Shown piece by piece: positions 1-5,242 of a stretch of 5,242 nucleotides of DNA. The DNA comes from Pseudomonadota bacterium (GTDB lineage: Bacteria > Pseudomonadota > Gammaproteobacteria > Burkholderiales > Ferrovaceae), in assembly GCA_021828745.1 (NCBI GenBank), contig JAJZDE010000091.1:1-5242 (forward strand), written 5' to 3'. A model generated the notes under the pieces. It was not told the DNA's origin, made no database searches, and was given only the letters and a program-made list of their open reading frames with translations. How positions within the stretch are numbered: position 1 is the first letter of the stretch; each line of letters opens with the position of its first letter. The translations under genes and the position numbers were made by a program.

Positions 1-786
1 TTCGCTGGCGTTTGAATTTTCGCTCAGGATATCGTGCGGGGACAGGCGCCTCAACTGCAGGGCTTCATCCAGCACAAAGGAGATTTTTTGCCCCCAGGTC
101 AGAGCAAGGCGGGAAACCTCCTTGCCTCCCTGAACATGTTGCCGGATCTCGGCGCCTTCCAGGGAATGGTGGGCATAGCGCACTTTCATGCGTTCGTCCT
201 GGCGGGCGCGCAACTCACAATCCTGATCAATCGTGAAAACCGGGGGAAGCGTGTCTTCCACCAGCCATTGAGTCATGGCCGTGACCGGAGACAAACGGGT
301 GCGCAGGGGGGCAGCACTGAACGCCACGTCGCATTTTCGCAGGGTCTCCAGTACTTCCTCGGCACGTCCGGGATTGGCGCTGTCCACGGCCAGCCACTGG
401 TTTTTCGGGTCGATCCAGGCGTAGGTCCTGCGTTGCACGGAAAAGGCGCGGGGGAGCAATTCGTCCGTCACCTCTTCCTTGATGTCCTTCATCTGTTTGC
501 GTCCCGGTTTGTAGCCGCGGGTTTGCTCGAATTCCTCGGCGCGCTGGCGGGCTTGTTGGGCAATCACGGAGGCGGGCAGGAGTTTTTTTTCGACGCCCAG
601 ACAAATCAGCAGATGGGGCGGCAGGGTATACACGAAATCTTCGTCATTGGGCGGAAGCCAGCCGCTGCGCTGCAGATCACTTCCCGTACAGGACTGAAGG
701 GGGCGGTGCGACAACCGTTCGCTCAGGGACTCGGCCGAATCATTCCAGGTGCTGAGGCGATAAAGCACAAGATTCTTGAACCACAT
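1..786 (-). CDS. rdgC: Recombination-associated protein RdgC (C-terminus cut by window edge)
   Basis: RdgC is a non-sequence-specific double-stranded DNA-binding protein. Its dimer forms a ring around DNA and restrains RecA-dependent recombination; in Neisseria it affects pilin antigenic variation. The reverse-strand reading frame is open from an ATG at 786 to the left edge, giving 262 residues against about 303 in E. coli, so roughly 40 C-terminal residues are missing. Recognisable family blocks are the start MWFKNLVLYRLS (1-12), GWLPP (42-46), the EKKLLPASVI block (66-75), a basic stretch YKPGRKQMK (92-100), the signature LLPRAFS (110-116) followed by AWID (123-126), and LALTW...ISFVLDE (227-241). 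The start is supported by agreement with the E. coli N-terminus. The ribosome-binding site is only moderate (GGGGA, 6 nt before the ATG). It lies 48 nt downstream of rmuC on the same strand, probably as the last visible gene of the opgD-rmuC-rdgC operon. No frameshift was seen. Confidence 0.95.
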   Translation of the reverse strand, partial: MWFKNLVLYRLSTWNDSAESLSERLSHRPLQSCTGSDLQRSGWLPPNDEDFVYTLPPHLLICLGVEKKLLPASVIAQQARQRAEEFEQTRGYKPGRKQMKDIKEEVTDELLPRAFSVQRRTYAWIDPKNQWLAVDSANPGRAEEVLETLRKCDVAFSAAPLRTRLSPVTAMTQWLVEDTLPPVFTIDQDCELRARQDERMKVRYAHHSLEGAEIRQHVQGGKEVSRLALTWGQKISFVLDEALQLRRLSPHDILSENSNASE

Positions 787-834
787 GGTCAATCCCCGCA
801 AAGGATGGAATTCTACCAGAAGGACAGGGGGGCC

Positions 835-2319
835 TCACGGGAGCTCTGGATTTTCCGCGTGAGTCTCCAGTTCCAGTGCGGCTTTGGCCACCAGATCCTC
901 GGGCAGGCGTGCCTGGATGGACACGCCCAGGCGTTCGAATTCGCGCGCCTGGGCAATCAGGTTGCCCTTGCCCGAATGGAGTTGACCATAGGCCTTGTCG
1001 TAGACGGTGCGGGCCTTTTCCAGTTCCTTGCCGACCTGTTCCATGCTGGCGACGAAGCCCACCAGTTTTTTATAGACCCGGCCGGCCCGTTCTGCCAGTT
1101 CGGCCGTATGGGCATTCTGTTCTTCGAAACGCCACAACTGGCGGACGATATTGAGACTGGTCATGAGGGTGGTGGGGGTGGCGACCAGCACATTTTTTTC
1201 GATGGCCTTCTGGAAAAGACTGTCATCGGCGCGCAGGGCTTCCACGAAGGCCGATTCGATGGGGATGAACATGAAGACCATTTCCGGCGTGTTGAGGTTC
1301 GGCAGGGTGAAGTAGGAACGGTCGGACAATTCCTGGATGCGTGCGGCCACCGCCTGGACATGCTCCTTCAGGGCTACGGCACGTTCCGCATCCTCTTCCG
1401 CATTGACGTAACGGGTGTAGGCGTTGAGGGAAACCTTGGCGTCGATGACCAGATGTTTGGACTGGGGCAGATAGACGATGACATCAGGACGGCGCCGTCC
1501 TTCCTCTGTGGTAAAACTGACTTCCCGCCGGTAATCCTGGCCTTCCCGCAATCCCGAGCGATCCAGCAGATTCTCCAGAACCAGTTCGCCCCAGTTTCCC
1601 TGTTTCTTGGCCTGGCCCTTGAGGGCCGTGGCCAGTTGGTGGGCTTCCACGCTCATCTGCTGGTTGAGCGCCTTGAGGTGTCCCAATTCGGCTTTGAGTT
1701 GAGCCTGTTGCTCCGTGTCCCGACGGTGGATTTCTTCCACCTTCGTGCCAAACTCGCCCAGGCGCTCCCGCAGGGGATTGAGCAACTGTCCCAGGGAGTT
1801 CTCGTTCTGTTCCTTGAAATGGCGGGATTTTTCTTCCAGGATGTCGTTGGCCAGGTTCTTGAATTGCAGGGACAATTCATCCCGCGCCTCCTGCAGGAGA
1901 ACGATTTTTTCTCCGGCCTGCCTGCGTTCCGCCTCCAGCCTGGTCTGTAATTCTGCCACCTGGGCCAGGTGTTGCCTGTGTTCGTTGACCTCCCTCTGGA
2001 GGTTTTGGCGCGCTTCGTTCAACTCTTCCACCAGGCGCTGGCAACGGGCCTGTTCGGCGGTGAGTTCGGCGGACAGGCGGCCCTCCTGGAGGTGCCAGTG
2101 ATGTTCATGGTCGCGTGCCTGATTCAGGGCTTGCTCGAGTTCGCTCAAACGCCTTTCCAGTTCAGGCAGCCGACTGGCGCGTTCCATCCATTGAGTGCGC
2201 TCCACCGCGCCTTCCGAACGCCCCTTTTCGGTGCACACCGCCAGTCGACTGCGCCAGATCAAACTGGAGAGCAGGGCTCCCAGCGCCAGGGAAAGGATAC
2301 CAACGACGACGACCTCCAT
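835..2319 (-). CDS. rmuC: DNA recombination protein RmuC
   Basis: This is a 494-residue RmuC-family protein (E. coli RmuC is about 475). The family limits recombination between short inverted repeats, but its biochemical activity is not firmly established. Residues 3-21 form one hydrophobic segment ending in basic residues (IWRSR), which suggests an N-terminal inner-membrane anchor with the bulk in the cytoplasm. Residues about 35-230 are rich in Glu, Gln, Arg and Leu with heptad character, the expected long coiled coil. The conserved RmuC core follows from about 238 to 470: KKQGNWGE (238-245), LENLLDRSGLREGQDY (248-263), then RPDV (277-280) and IDAK (292-295). D279, D293 and K295 fit the PD-(D/E)xK nuclease-like core proposed for the family. 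Other core blocks are MVFMFIPIESAF (347-358) and ATPTTLM (380-386). The start ATG at 2319 is preceded by a good Shine-Dalgarno sequence overlapping the opgD stop codon, so translation is probably coupled to opgD. Confidence 0.96.
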   Translation of the reverse strand: MEVVVVGILSLALGALLSSLIWRSRLAVCTEKGRSEGAVERTQWMERASRLPELERRLSELEQALNQARDHEHHWHLQEGRLSAELTAEQARCQRLVEELNEARQNLQREVNEHRQHLAQVAELQTRLEAERRQAGEKIVLLQEARDELSLQFKNLANDILEEKSRHFKEQNENSLGQLLNPLRERLGEFGTKVEEIHRRDTEQQAQLKAELGHLKALNQQMSVEAHQLATALKGQAKKQGNWGELVLENLLDRSGLREGQDYRREVSFTTEEGRRRPDVIVYLPQSKHLVIDAKVSLNAYTRYVNAEEDAERAVALKEHVQAVAARIQELSDRSYFTLPNLNTPEMVFMFIPIESAFVEALRADDSLFQKAIEKNVLVATPTTLMTSLNIVRQLWRFEEQNAHTAELAERAGRVYKKLVGFVASMEQVGKELEKARTVYDKAYGQLHSGKGNLIAQAREFERLGVSIQARLPEDLVAKAALELETHAENPELP

Positions 2320-2326
2320 GGGGGAA

Positions 2327-2333
2327 CTTCCTC
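2327..2333 (-). promoter_or_regulatory. Ribosome-binding site of rmuC, overlapping the opgD stop codon
   Basis: The minus strand reads TGAGGAAGTTCCCCCATG. The first TGA is the opgD stop (2334-2332), GAGGAAG is the Shine-Dalgarno sequence, and the ATG of rmuC begins 7 nt later at 2319. Sharing bases between the stop and the ribosome-binding site supports co-transcription and probable translational coupling, and fixes the rmuC start. Confidence 0.8.
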
Positions 2334-3987
2334 AGGTGGGCAGATAATGGTAGAGCCAGGTTTCGCTCAAGGTGTCGTTTCCCCGTTTCAGATATAAACG
2401 GATCTCCACGGGATCGCTGCCTTTTACTTCGGCCAGGTCGAAGAGTGCGCGCCACAATCCCGGTTGGCCATTGGGGACGGGTTCCGTGGCGGCACTCAGG
2501 ATACGTCCGCGCGAAGGCGTGACGACGGCTTCGGGCGCACTCCCCGCCGGAAGATGGAACAGTTCTCCGCCCTGAAAAACCACCTCGAACTTGTGGACGC
2601 CCGGCAACCGGTGCCCCGGTTCTCCTCCTCGTCCGATTCCGGTACCGACGCAGCGCGCCAGGGTAGTGGCAAAGGGTTCATCGGCCTGCCAGTAGAGGCG
2701 GTAACGCAGGGAATGCCGGGACCCGGCGCGTGCCGGGGCGGCGGGGACCCACATGGCCACGACGTTGTCGTACAACTCTTCCGTGGTGTGGAGTTCCACC
2801 AGACGGACCGTGCCTTTGCCCCAGGCATTCAGGGGCTCGATCCATAAACTGGGGCGCCGTTCGTAATGCACGGCATCCAGGTATTGGTCGAAGTGGCGTT
2901 CGCGTTGAATCAGGCCGAAGCCCTTCGGGTTCTCGTCGGAAAAATGGGACACCTCGATGGGCAATCCCCATTCAAACGTCGGGGGGTGCGATCCCTTCGG
3001 GTTTTCAGCGTTGGAGGGATTGATCAGGGGCCGCCAAATGTGTTCGTTGCTTCCGGTCCATAAGGAAAGTCCGTCTGAATCATGGACCTGTGGTCTCCAG
3101 TCCTCCTGAAAGGTCTTGTCTTTGTCAGAAAACCAGTACATGGAGGTCATGGGGGCCAGGCCGAAATGGGCGATGTCCCGGCGCAGGAACAGTTCCGCCT
3201 GGACGTCCATGAGGACGGCCTTGTTCCGGGTGAGGGTGAAATGGTAGGCCCCGGAGAGGCTGGGTCCGTCCAGCAGGGCATAGACCGATACTTCCCGGGA
3301 GCCGGGTTGAGGCGGGGCGAAGTAAAAGTGCGTGAAGAGGGGGAATTCCTCCTTCTGGTCCTGGGTTCCGGTATTGACGGAAACCCCTCGCGCCGAGATG
3401 CCGTACTGGTATTCGTCGCCGATGGCGCGGAAATAGGACGCGCCCAGAAAGGCCGCCCAGTCGTTGCTGCGCCAGTCCGGTCCGGAACCGCTGCGGCTTT
3501 CCTGGATGCGGAAACCGGCGAACCCGGACGGATGGCTCAATTCCCGGGCCGGACTGTGTTCGGGCATGTCAAACAGGTGCCTGTCGAAGAGTACCTCCCG
3601 TGCTTCGGTGCGTGCGTGCTCGTTTTCCAGGGGTTGGTCGAGACGGTACATTTTGACGGGGAAGGGGAAAAACTTGCCCGGATGAAAAAATGCGATGGCA
3701 TAGTCTCCCGGACCGTCGGCAAAAAGCGCATGGTCCATCTTGAAATGAATCTGGCTATGGGCATCCCAGTCGATACGATCCACGATGGCGGCATCGGGAG
3801 ACAGGGGCGGCGCATAGGGTTGCTGGGCCCGTTTCCTGGCCTCGGCACATAGTCCTTCCCAGGAAAAGGCGGTCCCCGGTCCCAGATCCAGATGATCGGG
3901 TTCGGCCTGTGCAAGGCGGGTGAAGAAGGGACTGGCCAGCAAGGTAGCGAGGGTACCCATGAAGTGACGGCGATTCAGGAACGACAT
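2332..3987 (-). CDS. opgD: Glucan biosynthesis protein OpgD (MdoD), predicted periplasmic GH186 beta-1,2-glucanase
   Basis: This 551-residue MdoG/OpgG-family protein acts on osmoregulated periplasmic glucans. E. coli OpgD was more recently described as a beta-1,2-glucanase founding family GH186 with OpgG. The N-terminus has a twin-arginine motif (RRHFMG, 6-11), a hydrophobic stretch (about 12-22) and a probable cleavage site after AQA (26-28). Tat export is the hallmark separating OpgD from Sec-exported OpgG. Family blocks include GFAGFRIQ (155-162), LGASYFRAIGDEYQYG (181-196), EEFPLFTHFYF (213-223), SVYALLDGPS (234-243), MTSMYW (280-285), RRPSLWIEPLNAWGKG (377-392) and the end SETWLYHYLP. 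Against my recollection of E. coli OpgD, the catalytic aspartates D300 and D388 correspond to D303 (VHDSDG) and D407 (YDNVV), so the enzyme should be active. Residues about 325-341 look inserted, and the short tail of E. coli OpgD is absent. The start is supported by AGGTGA 9 nt upstream and by the Tat signal beginning at residue 6. It is first in its operon; no opgH or opgG is visible. Confidence 0.95.
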   Translation of the reverse strand: MSFLNRRHFMGTLATLLASPFFTRLAQAEPDHLDLGPGTAFSWEGLCAEARKRAQQPYAPPLSPDAAIVDRIDWDAHSQIHFKMDHALFADGPGDYAIAFFHPGKFFPFPVKMYRLDQPLENEHARTEAREVLFDRHLFDMPEHSPARELSHPSGFAGFRIQESRSGSGPDWRSNDWAAFLGASYFRAIGDEYQYGISARGVSVNTGTQDQKEEFPLFTHFYFAPPQPGSREVSVYALLDGPSLSGAYHFTLTRNKAVLMDVQAELFLRRDIAHFGLAPMTSMYWFSDKDKTFQEDWRPQVHDSDGLSLWTGSNEHIWRPLINPSNAENPKGSHPPTFEWGLPIEVSHFSDENPKGFGLIQRERHFDQYLDAVHYERRPSLWIEPLNAWGKGTVRLVELHTTEELYDNVVAMWVPAAPARAGSRHSLRYRLYWQADEPFATTLARCVGTGIGRGGEPGHRLPGVHKFEVVFQGGELFHLPAGSAPEAVVTPSRGRILSAATEPVPNGQPGLWRALFDLAEVKGSDPVEIRLYLKRGNDTLSETWLYHYLPT

Positions 3988-4001
3988 GGTGGAATTTCAC
4001 C

Positions 4002-4031
4002 TGGCAATGAGGAAGGTTGAAGGGCTATAGT
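4002..4031 (+). promoter_or_regulatory. Possible promoter of the HMA-domain gene
   Basis: On the plus strand, TATAGT (4026-4031, five of six matches to consensus) is a possible -10. TGGCAA (4002-4007) 18 bp upstream is a poor -35 with three of six matches. The start would be near 4038, leaving a leader of about 38 nt. This -10 overlaps the opposing opgD -10 within the same palindrome. No better plus-strand promoter was found between 3988 and 4060. The call rests mainly on the -10 and on the need for transcription of the downstream gene. Confidence 0.3.
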
Positions 4032-4037
4032 ATAGCC
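4023..4037. repeat. Perfect 15-bp palindrome between the divergent genes
   Basis: GGCTATA-G-TATAGCC has 7-bp arms around a single central base at 4030. It carries candidate -10 hexamers on both strands (TATAGT on plus, TATACT on minus). With the flanking heptamers it extends into a longer imperfect dyad covering 4017-4042, with one unpaired G. It may be an operator, a symmetric divergent promoter, or both. Confidence 0.75.
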
Positions 4038-4057
4038 TTCAAAAAAGATATCTTGAA
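4029..4057 (-). promoter_or_regulatory. Candidate sigma-70 promoter for the opgD-rmuC-rdgC operon
   Basis: On the minus strand, TATACT (4034-4029, five of six matches to TATAAT) serves as the -10 element. TTCAAG (4057-4052, three of six matches to TTGACA) lies 17 bp upstream as a weak -35. Transcription would start near 4022, giving a leader of about 35 nt that contains the opgD Shine-Dalgarno sequence AGGTGA (4002-3997). The -10 is convincing; the weak -35 suggests modest strength or help from an activator. It sits inside the palindrome and heptamer array described separately. Confidence 0.5.
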
Positions 4058-4062
4058 GGCAT

Positions 4063-4069
4063 GAGGAGG
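4063..4069 (+). promoter_or_regulatory. Ribosome-binding site that decides the HMA-gene start
   Basis: GAGGAGG at 4063-4069 is a strong Shine-Dalgarno sequence 6 nt before the ATG at 4076. The alternative in-frame ATG at 4061 overlaps this site and has only GAAGG one base upstream, which is too close to work. The start at 4076 is therefore preferred. Confidence 0.85.
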
Positions 4070-4075
4070 CATTTG

Positions 4076-4294
4076 ATGAACAACCCCCTATCTGGAGAAT
4101 TGAACCTGATCGTGACCGGCATGACATGTCAGGGTTGTGTGGGTACGGTTCGCCGTGTCGTGGGCGCCGTGCCGGGGGTCGAAGACCTGGCCATCGATCT
4201 GGACAGCGGAGCCGTCCGGGTACGGGGCGCGGTGGATGCCGAAGCGGTGATGGCCGCTGTTCGGAACGCCGGCTACGACGTATGCCGTGTCTGA
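4076..4294 (+). CDS. Heavy-metal-associated (HMA) domain protein, CopZ/Atx1/MerP-like metal chaperone
   Basis: This is a 72-residue protein made of one HMA domain with the ferredoxin-like beta-alpha-beta-beta-alpha-beta pattern. The metal-binding loop is GMTCQGC (15-21), whose two cysteines C18 and C21 normally bind Cu(I) or another soft metal. RRVVGAVPGVEDLAIDLDSG (26-45) and AVMAAVRNAGYDV (57-69) fit the rest of the domain, and the tyrosine of GYD is typical of copper chaperones and HMA domains. There is no signal peptide, so a cytoplasmic chaperone is more likely than a periplasmic MerP. An extra cysteine (C70) lies three residues from the C-terminus. The start at 4076 is chosen over the ATG at 4061 because of the Shine-Dalgarno sequence GAGGAGG at 4063-4069. 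The gene diverges from opgD, and no P-type ATPase or metalloregulator is visible beside it, so the metal and partner are unknown. copZ is a possible name but unproven. Confidence 0.9.
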   Translation: MNNPLSGELNLIVTGMTCQGCVGTVRRVVGAVPGVEDLAIDLDSGAVRVRGAVDAEAVMAAVRNAGYDVCRV

Positions 4295-4361
4295 TTCTGC
4301 GCGGGCGCCCCTTCCGGAACCCGATTCAGGGGGATTTGCCGCAGATCGACGGCAGGACGGC

Positions 4362-4390
4362 TTGATCCTGGCGGTTTGGTATAGGACAAT
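4362..4390 (+). promoter_or_regulatory. Candidate sigma-70 promoter upstream of the GAF-domain gene
   Basis: TTGATC (4362-4367) and GACAAT (4385-4390) are separated by exactly 17 bp, with four of six matches each. A transcript would start near 4397 and have a leader of about 40 nt. Spacing and location fit, but both boxes are imperfect, and read-through from the HMA gene is an alternative. Confidence 0.4.
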
Positions 4391-4435
4391 GGGCGCTACT
4401 TGGAGAATATGCGTTGATGCGGTACCGTGGCTGAT

Positions 4436-5242
4436 ATGAATGAAGAAGGTCTGCATCTTGCTCTGGTGCATTTTTCAGCCCGTATTCTGCAGTCCCTGGC
4501 ACAGGGGGCGCAGGCGGATGTCCTGGCCGGAGAGATCTGCGTTTTCGCCGAATCGGTGAGTCCCGGACGTATCGCCTCCCTGATGATCGTGGATGAGAAC
4601 GGGCGCCTCCAGACCCTGGCGGCACCCCATGCGCCCCCTGAACTGATTCAGGTTTTTTCGGATCTCGTCCCCGGACCCCATGCGGGATCCTGCGGGAACG
4701 TCATTCATCGTCAGGAACCGGTGGTGGTCAGTGATATTCCGCATGATTCGCGCTGGGATGATCTGCGCGTTCCGGCGGAAACCTGGCAACTGAAATCCTG
4801 CTGGTCCTGGCCCCTGCGCAAGGACGGACGACTGGTGGGGACCTTTGCCTTGACGGGGTTGGTGGAAGGGGAACCCAGCGCAGCGCAGGTCAGCCTGCTG
4901 GAGTCCTGTGCGGCATTGGCGGGCATGGTGCTGATTCATTCCCTGCCTCTGCTGCGCCAGGAAGATGAAAACCAACGTCGCCTCTATCGGGCTTTGTTCG
5001 GTTCCGTCGAGGCTCTGATCCAATATCAGAGCGATCAGGAAATGCAGCAGAATCTCTGTGCCAGCCTGACCAACGACACCATTTTCAGCGCCGCCTGGAT
5101 CGGGCGCCCCGGGCCGGACGGCTATTTCGAGGAAATAGCCAAGTCGGGAACCGGGTCACGCCAGATCATCGAGGCGCGTCCCCGCCTGACCCAGGCCGAA
5201 GATGCCCCGCTCATCGTGCGGGCCTGGCGAACCGGGCAGACT
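4436..5242 (+). CDS. GAF-domain sensory protein, probably a multidomain signalling protein (C-terminus cut by window edge)
   Basis: The frame is open from an ATG at 4436 to the right edge, giving 269 residues with no stop. Residues about 20-170 form a GAF domain. The pattern PGPHAGSCGNVIHRQEPVVVSDI, seen across 79-101 as PGPHAGSCG then EPVVVSDI, followed by DSRWDDLR (104-111), LKSCWSWPLRKDG (119-131) and LVGTFAL (133-139), is typical of GAF sensors in bacterial cyclic-di-GMP and histidine-kinase proteins. A helical linker (about 172-190) leads into LYRALFGSVEALIQ (183-196) and AAWIGRPGPDGYFEEIAKSG (219-238), which resembles the start of a second GAF domain. In many proteins such tandem GAF modules precede GGDEF/EAL or kinase domains, but no output domain is present here, so catalytic function is unknown. 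There is no signal peptide, so it is probably cytoplasmic. The start is uncertain: a GTG at 4427 is also in frame after the upstream stop at 4415-4417, and neither start has a strong Shine-Dalgarno sequence. Confidence 0.85.
   Translation, partial: MNEEGLHLALVHFSARILQSLAQGAQADVLAGEICVFAESVSPGRIASLMIVDENGRLQTLAAPHAPPELIQVFSDLVPGPHAGSCGNVIHRQEPVVVSDIPHDSRWDDLRVPAETWQLKSCWSWPLRKDGRLVGTFALTGLVEGEPSAAQVSLLESCAALAGMVLIHSLPLLRQEDENQRRLYRALFGSVEALIQYQSDQEMQQNLCASLTNDTIFSAAWIGRPGPDGYFEEIAKSGTGSRQIIEARPRLTQAEDAPLIVRAWRTGQT

Larger units (their letters stand above)
4017..4059. repeat. Three alternating copies of the heptamer TTGAAGG
   Basis: TTGAAGG occurs at 4017-4023 (plus), as its reverse complement CCTTCAA at 4036-4042, and again at 4053-4059 (plus). 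Copies 1 and 2 flank the 15-bp palindrome. Copies 2 and 3 form an 8-bp inverted repeat (GCCTTCAA 4035-4042, TTGAAGGC 4053-4060) around a 10-nt loop. An AAGATATCTT palindrome lies at 4045-4054. The array covers the predicted promoter elements and ends 3 nt before the HMA-gene Shine-Dalgarno sequence. This suggests either a transcription-factor operator or a structured 5' leader. No known regulator is assigned. Confidence 0.6.

Noticed and set aside
34..1950. A 638-residue open frame on the plus strand, antisense to rdgC and rmuC
   Set aside because: It lies opposite two strongly recognisable genes. Its translation is low-complexity with no familiar domain, and it is open because of the GC-rich codon use of the real genes. 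A database search showing homologues annotated as proteins independent of rmuC would be needed to revive it.
3082..3852. A 256-residue open frame on the plus strand, antisense to opgD
   Set aside because: It is fully covered by the conserved opgD coding sequence, including its active-site and family blocks. The product has no recognisable domain.
4036..4059. CueR/MerR-type copper operator
   Set aside because: The half-sites resemble CCTTCC/GGAAGG, but the dyad spans 24 bp rather than about 19 bp, and no -35/-10 pair with the long 19-20 bp spacer of MerR-family promoters frames it.
4061..4075. Upstream ATG giving five extra residues on the HMA protein
   Set aside because: It overlaps the Shine-Dalgarno sequence GAGGAGG, which is ideally placed for the ATG at 4076, and has no usable ribosome-binding site of its own.
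4337..4354. Terminator hairpin after the HMA gene (TGCCG / CGGCA)
   Set aside because: The stem is only 5 bp and no T-tract follows on either strand, so it does not qualify as an intrinsic terminator.
4088..4471. A 127-residue minus-strand open frame across the HMA gene and the following leader
   Set aside because: It is antisense to a clear HMA domain, has no recognisable family features and no good ribosome-binding site. It is a frame shadow.
4475..5023. A 182-residue minus-strand open frame opposite the GAF gene
   Set aside because: The plus strand encodes a recognisable GAF domain across the same bases. The antisense product has no recognisable fold.

Overview
The window looks like chromosomal DNA from a high-GC proteobacterium. 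RdgC is essentially confined to beta- and gamma-proteobacteria and close relatives such as Acidithiobacillia, and OpgD-type glucan proteins and RmuC fit the same range. I cannot name a genus from sequence reading alone.

Layout, left to right. Positions 1-3987 hold a three-gene minus-strand cluster, transcribed right to left: opgD (Tat-exported periplasmic glucan enzyme, 3987-2332), rmuC (membrane-anchored coiled-coil protein with a nuclease-like fold, 2319-835) and rdgC (DNA-binding recombination modulator, starting at 786 and cut by the left edge after 262 residues). The opgD-rmuC gap is 12 nt, and the rmuC ribosome-binding site overlaps the opgD stop codon, so these two are almost certainly co-transcribed. 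rdgC follows after 48 nt and is probably in the same operon.

Positions 3988-4075 are a short, AT-richer divergent intergenic region. It contains a perfect 15-bp palindrome that carries a plausible -10 element on each strand, plus three copies of the heptamer TTGAAGG in alternating orientation. On the other side, on the plus strand, is a 72-residue heavy-metal-associated (HMA, CopZ/Atx1/MerP-like) protein at 4076-4294. A leader of about 140 nt with a possible sigma-70 promoter separates it from a GAF-domain sensory protein that starts near 4436 and runs off the right edge after 269 residues.

Functionally, the left cluster joins periplasmic beta-glucan processing (OpgD) to two cytoplasmic recombination/genome-stability proteins (RmuC, RdgC). 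No shared pathway is known to me, so the arrangement may be only co-expression. The HMA protein probably binds a soft metal such as Cu(I), but no metal ATPase or metalloregulator is visible here. The GAF protein is probably the sensory front end of a larger signalling protein whose output domain lies outside the window.

No mobile element, CRISPR array, tRNA or rRNA was seen. I did not find a convincing new multi-gene system. The features most worth a second look are the symmetric divergent promoter and heptamer array at 4017-4059, and an insertion with a short internal repeat near the active site of OpgD.
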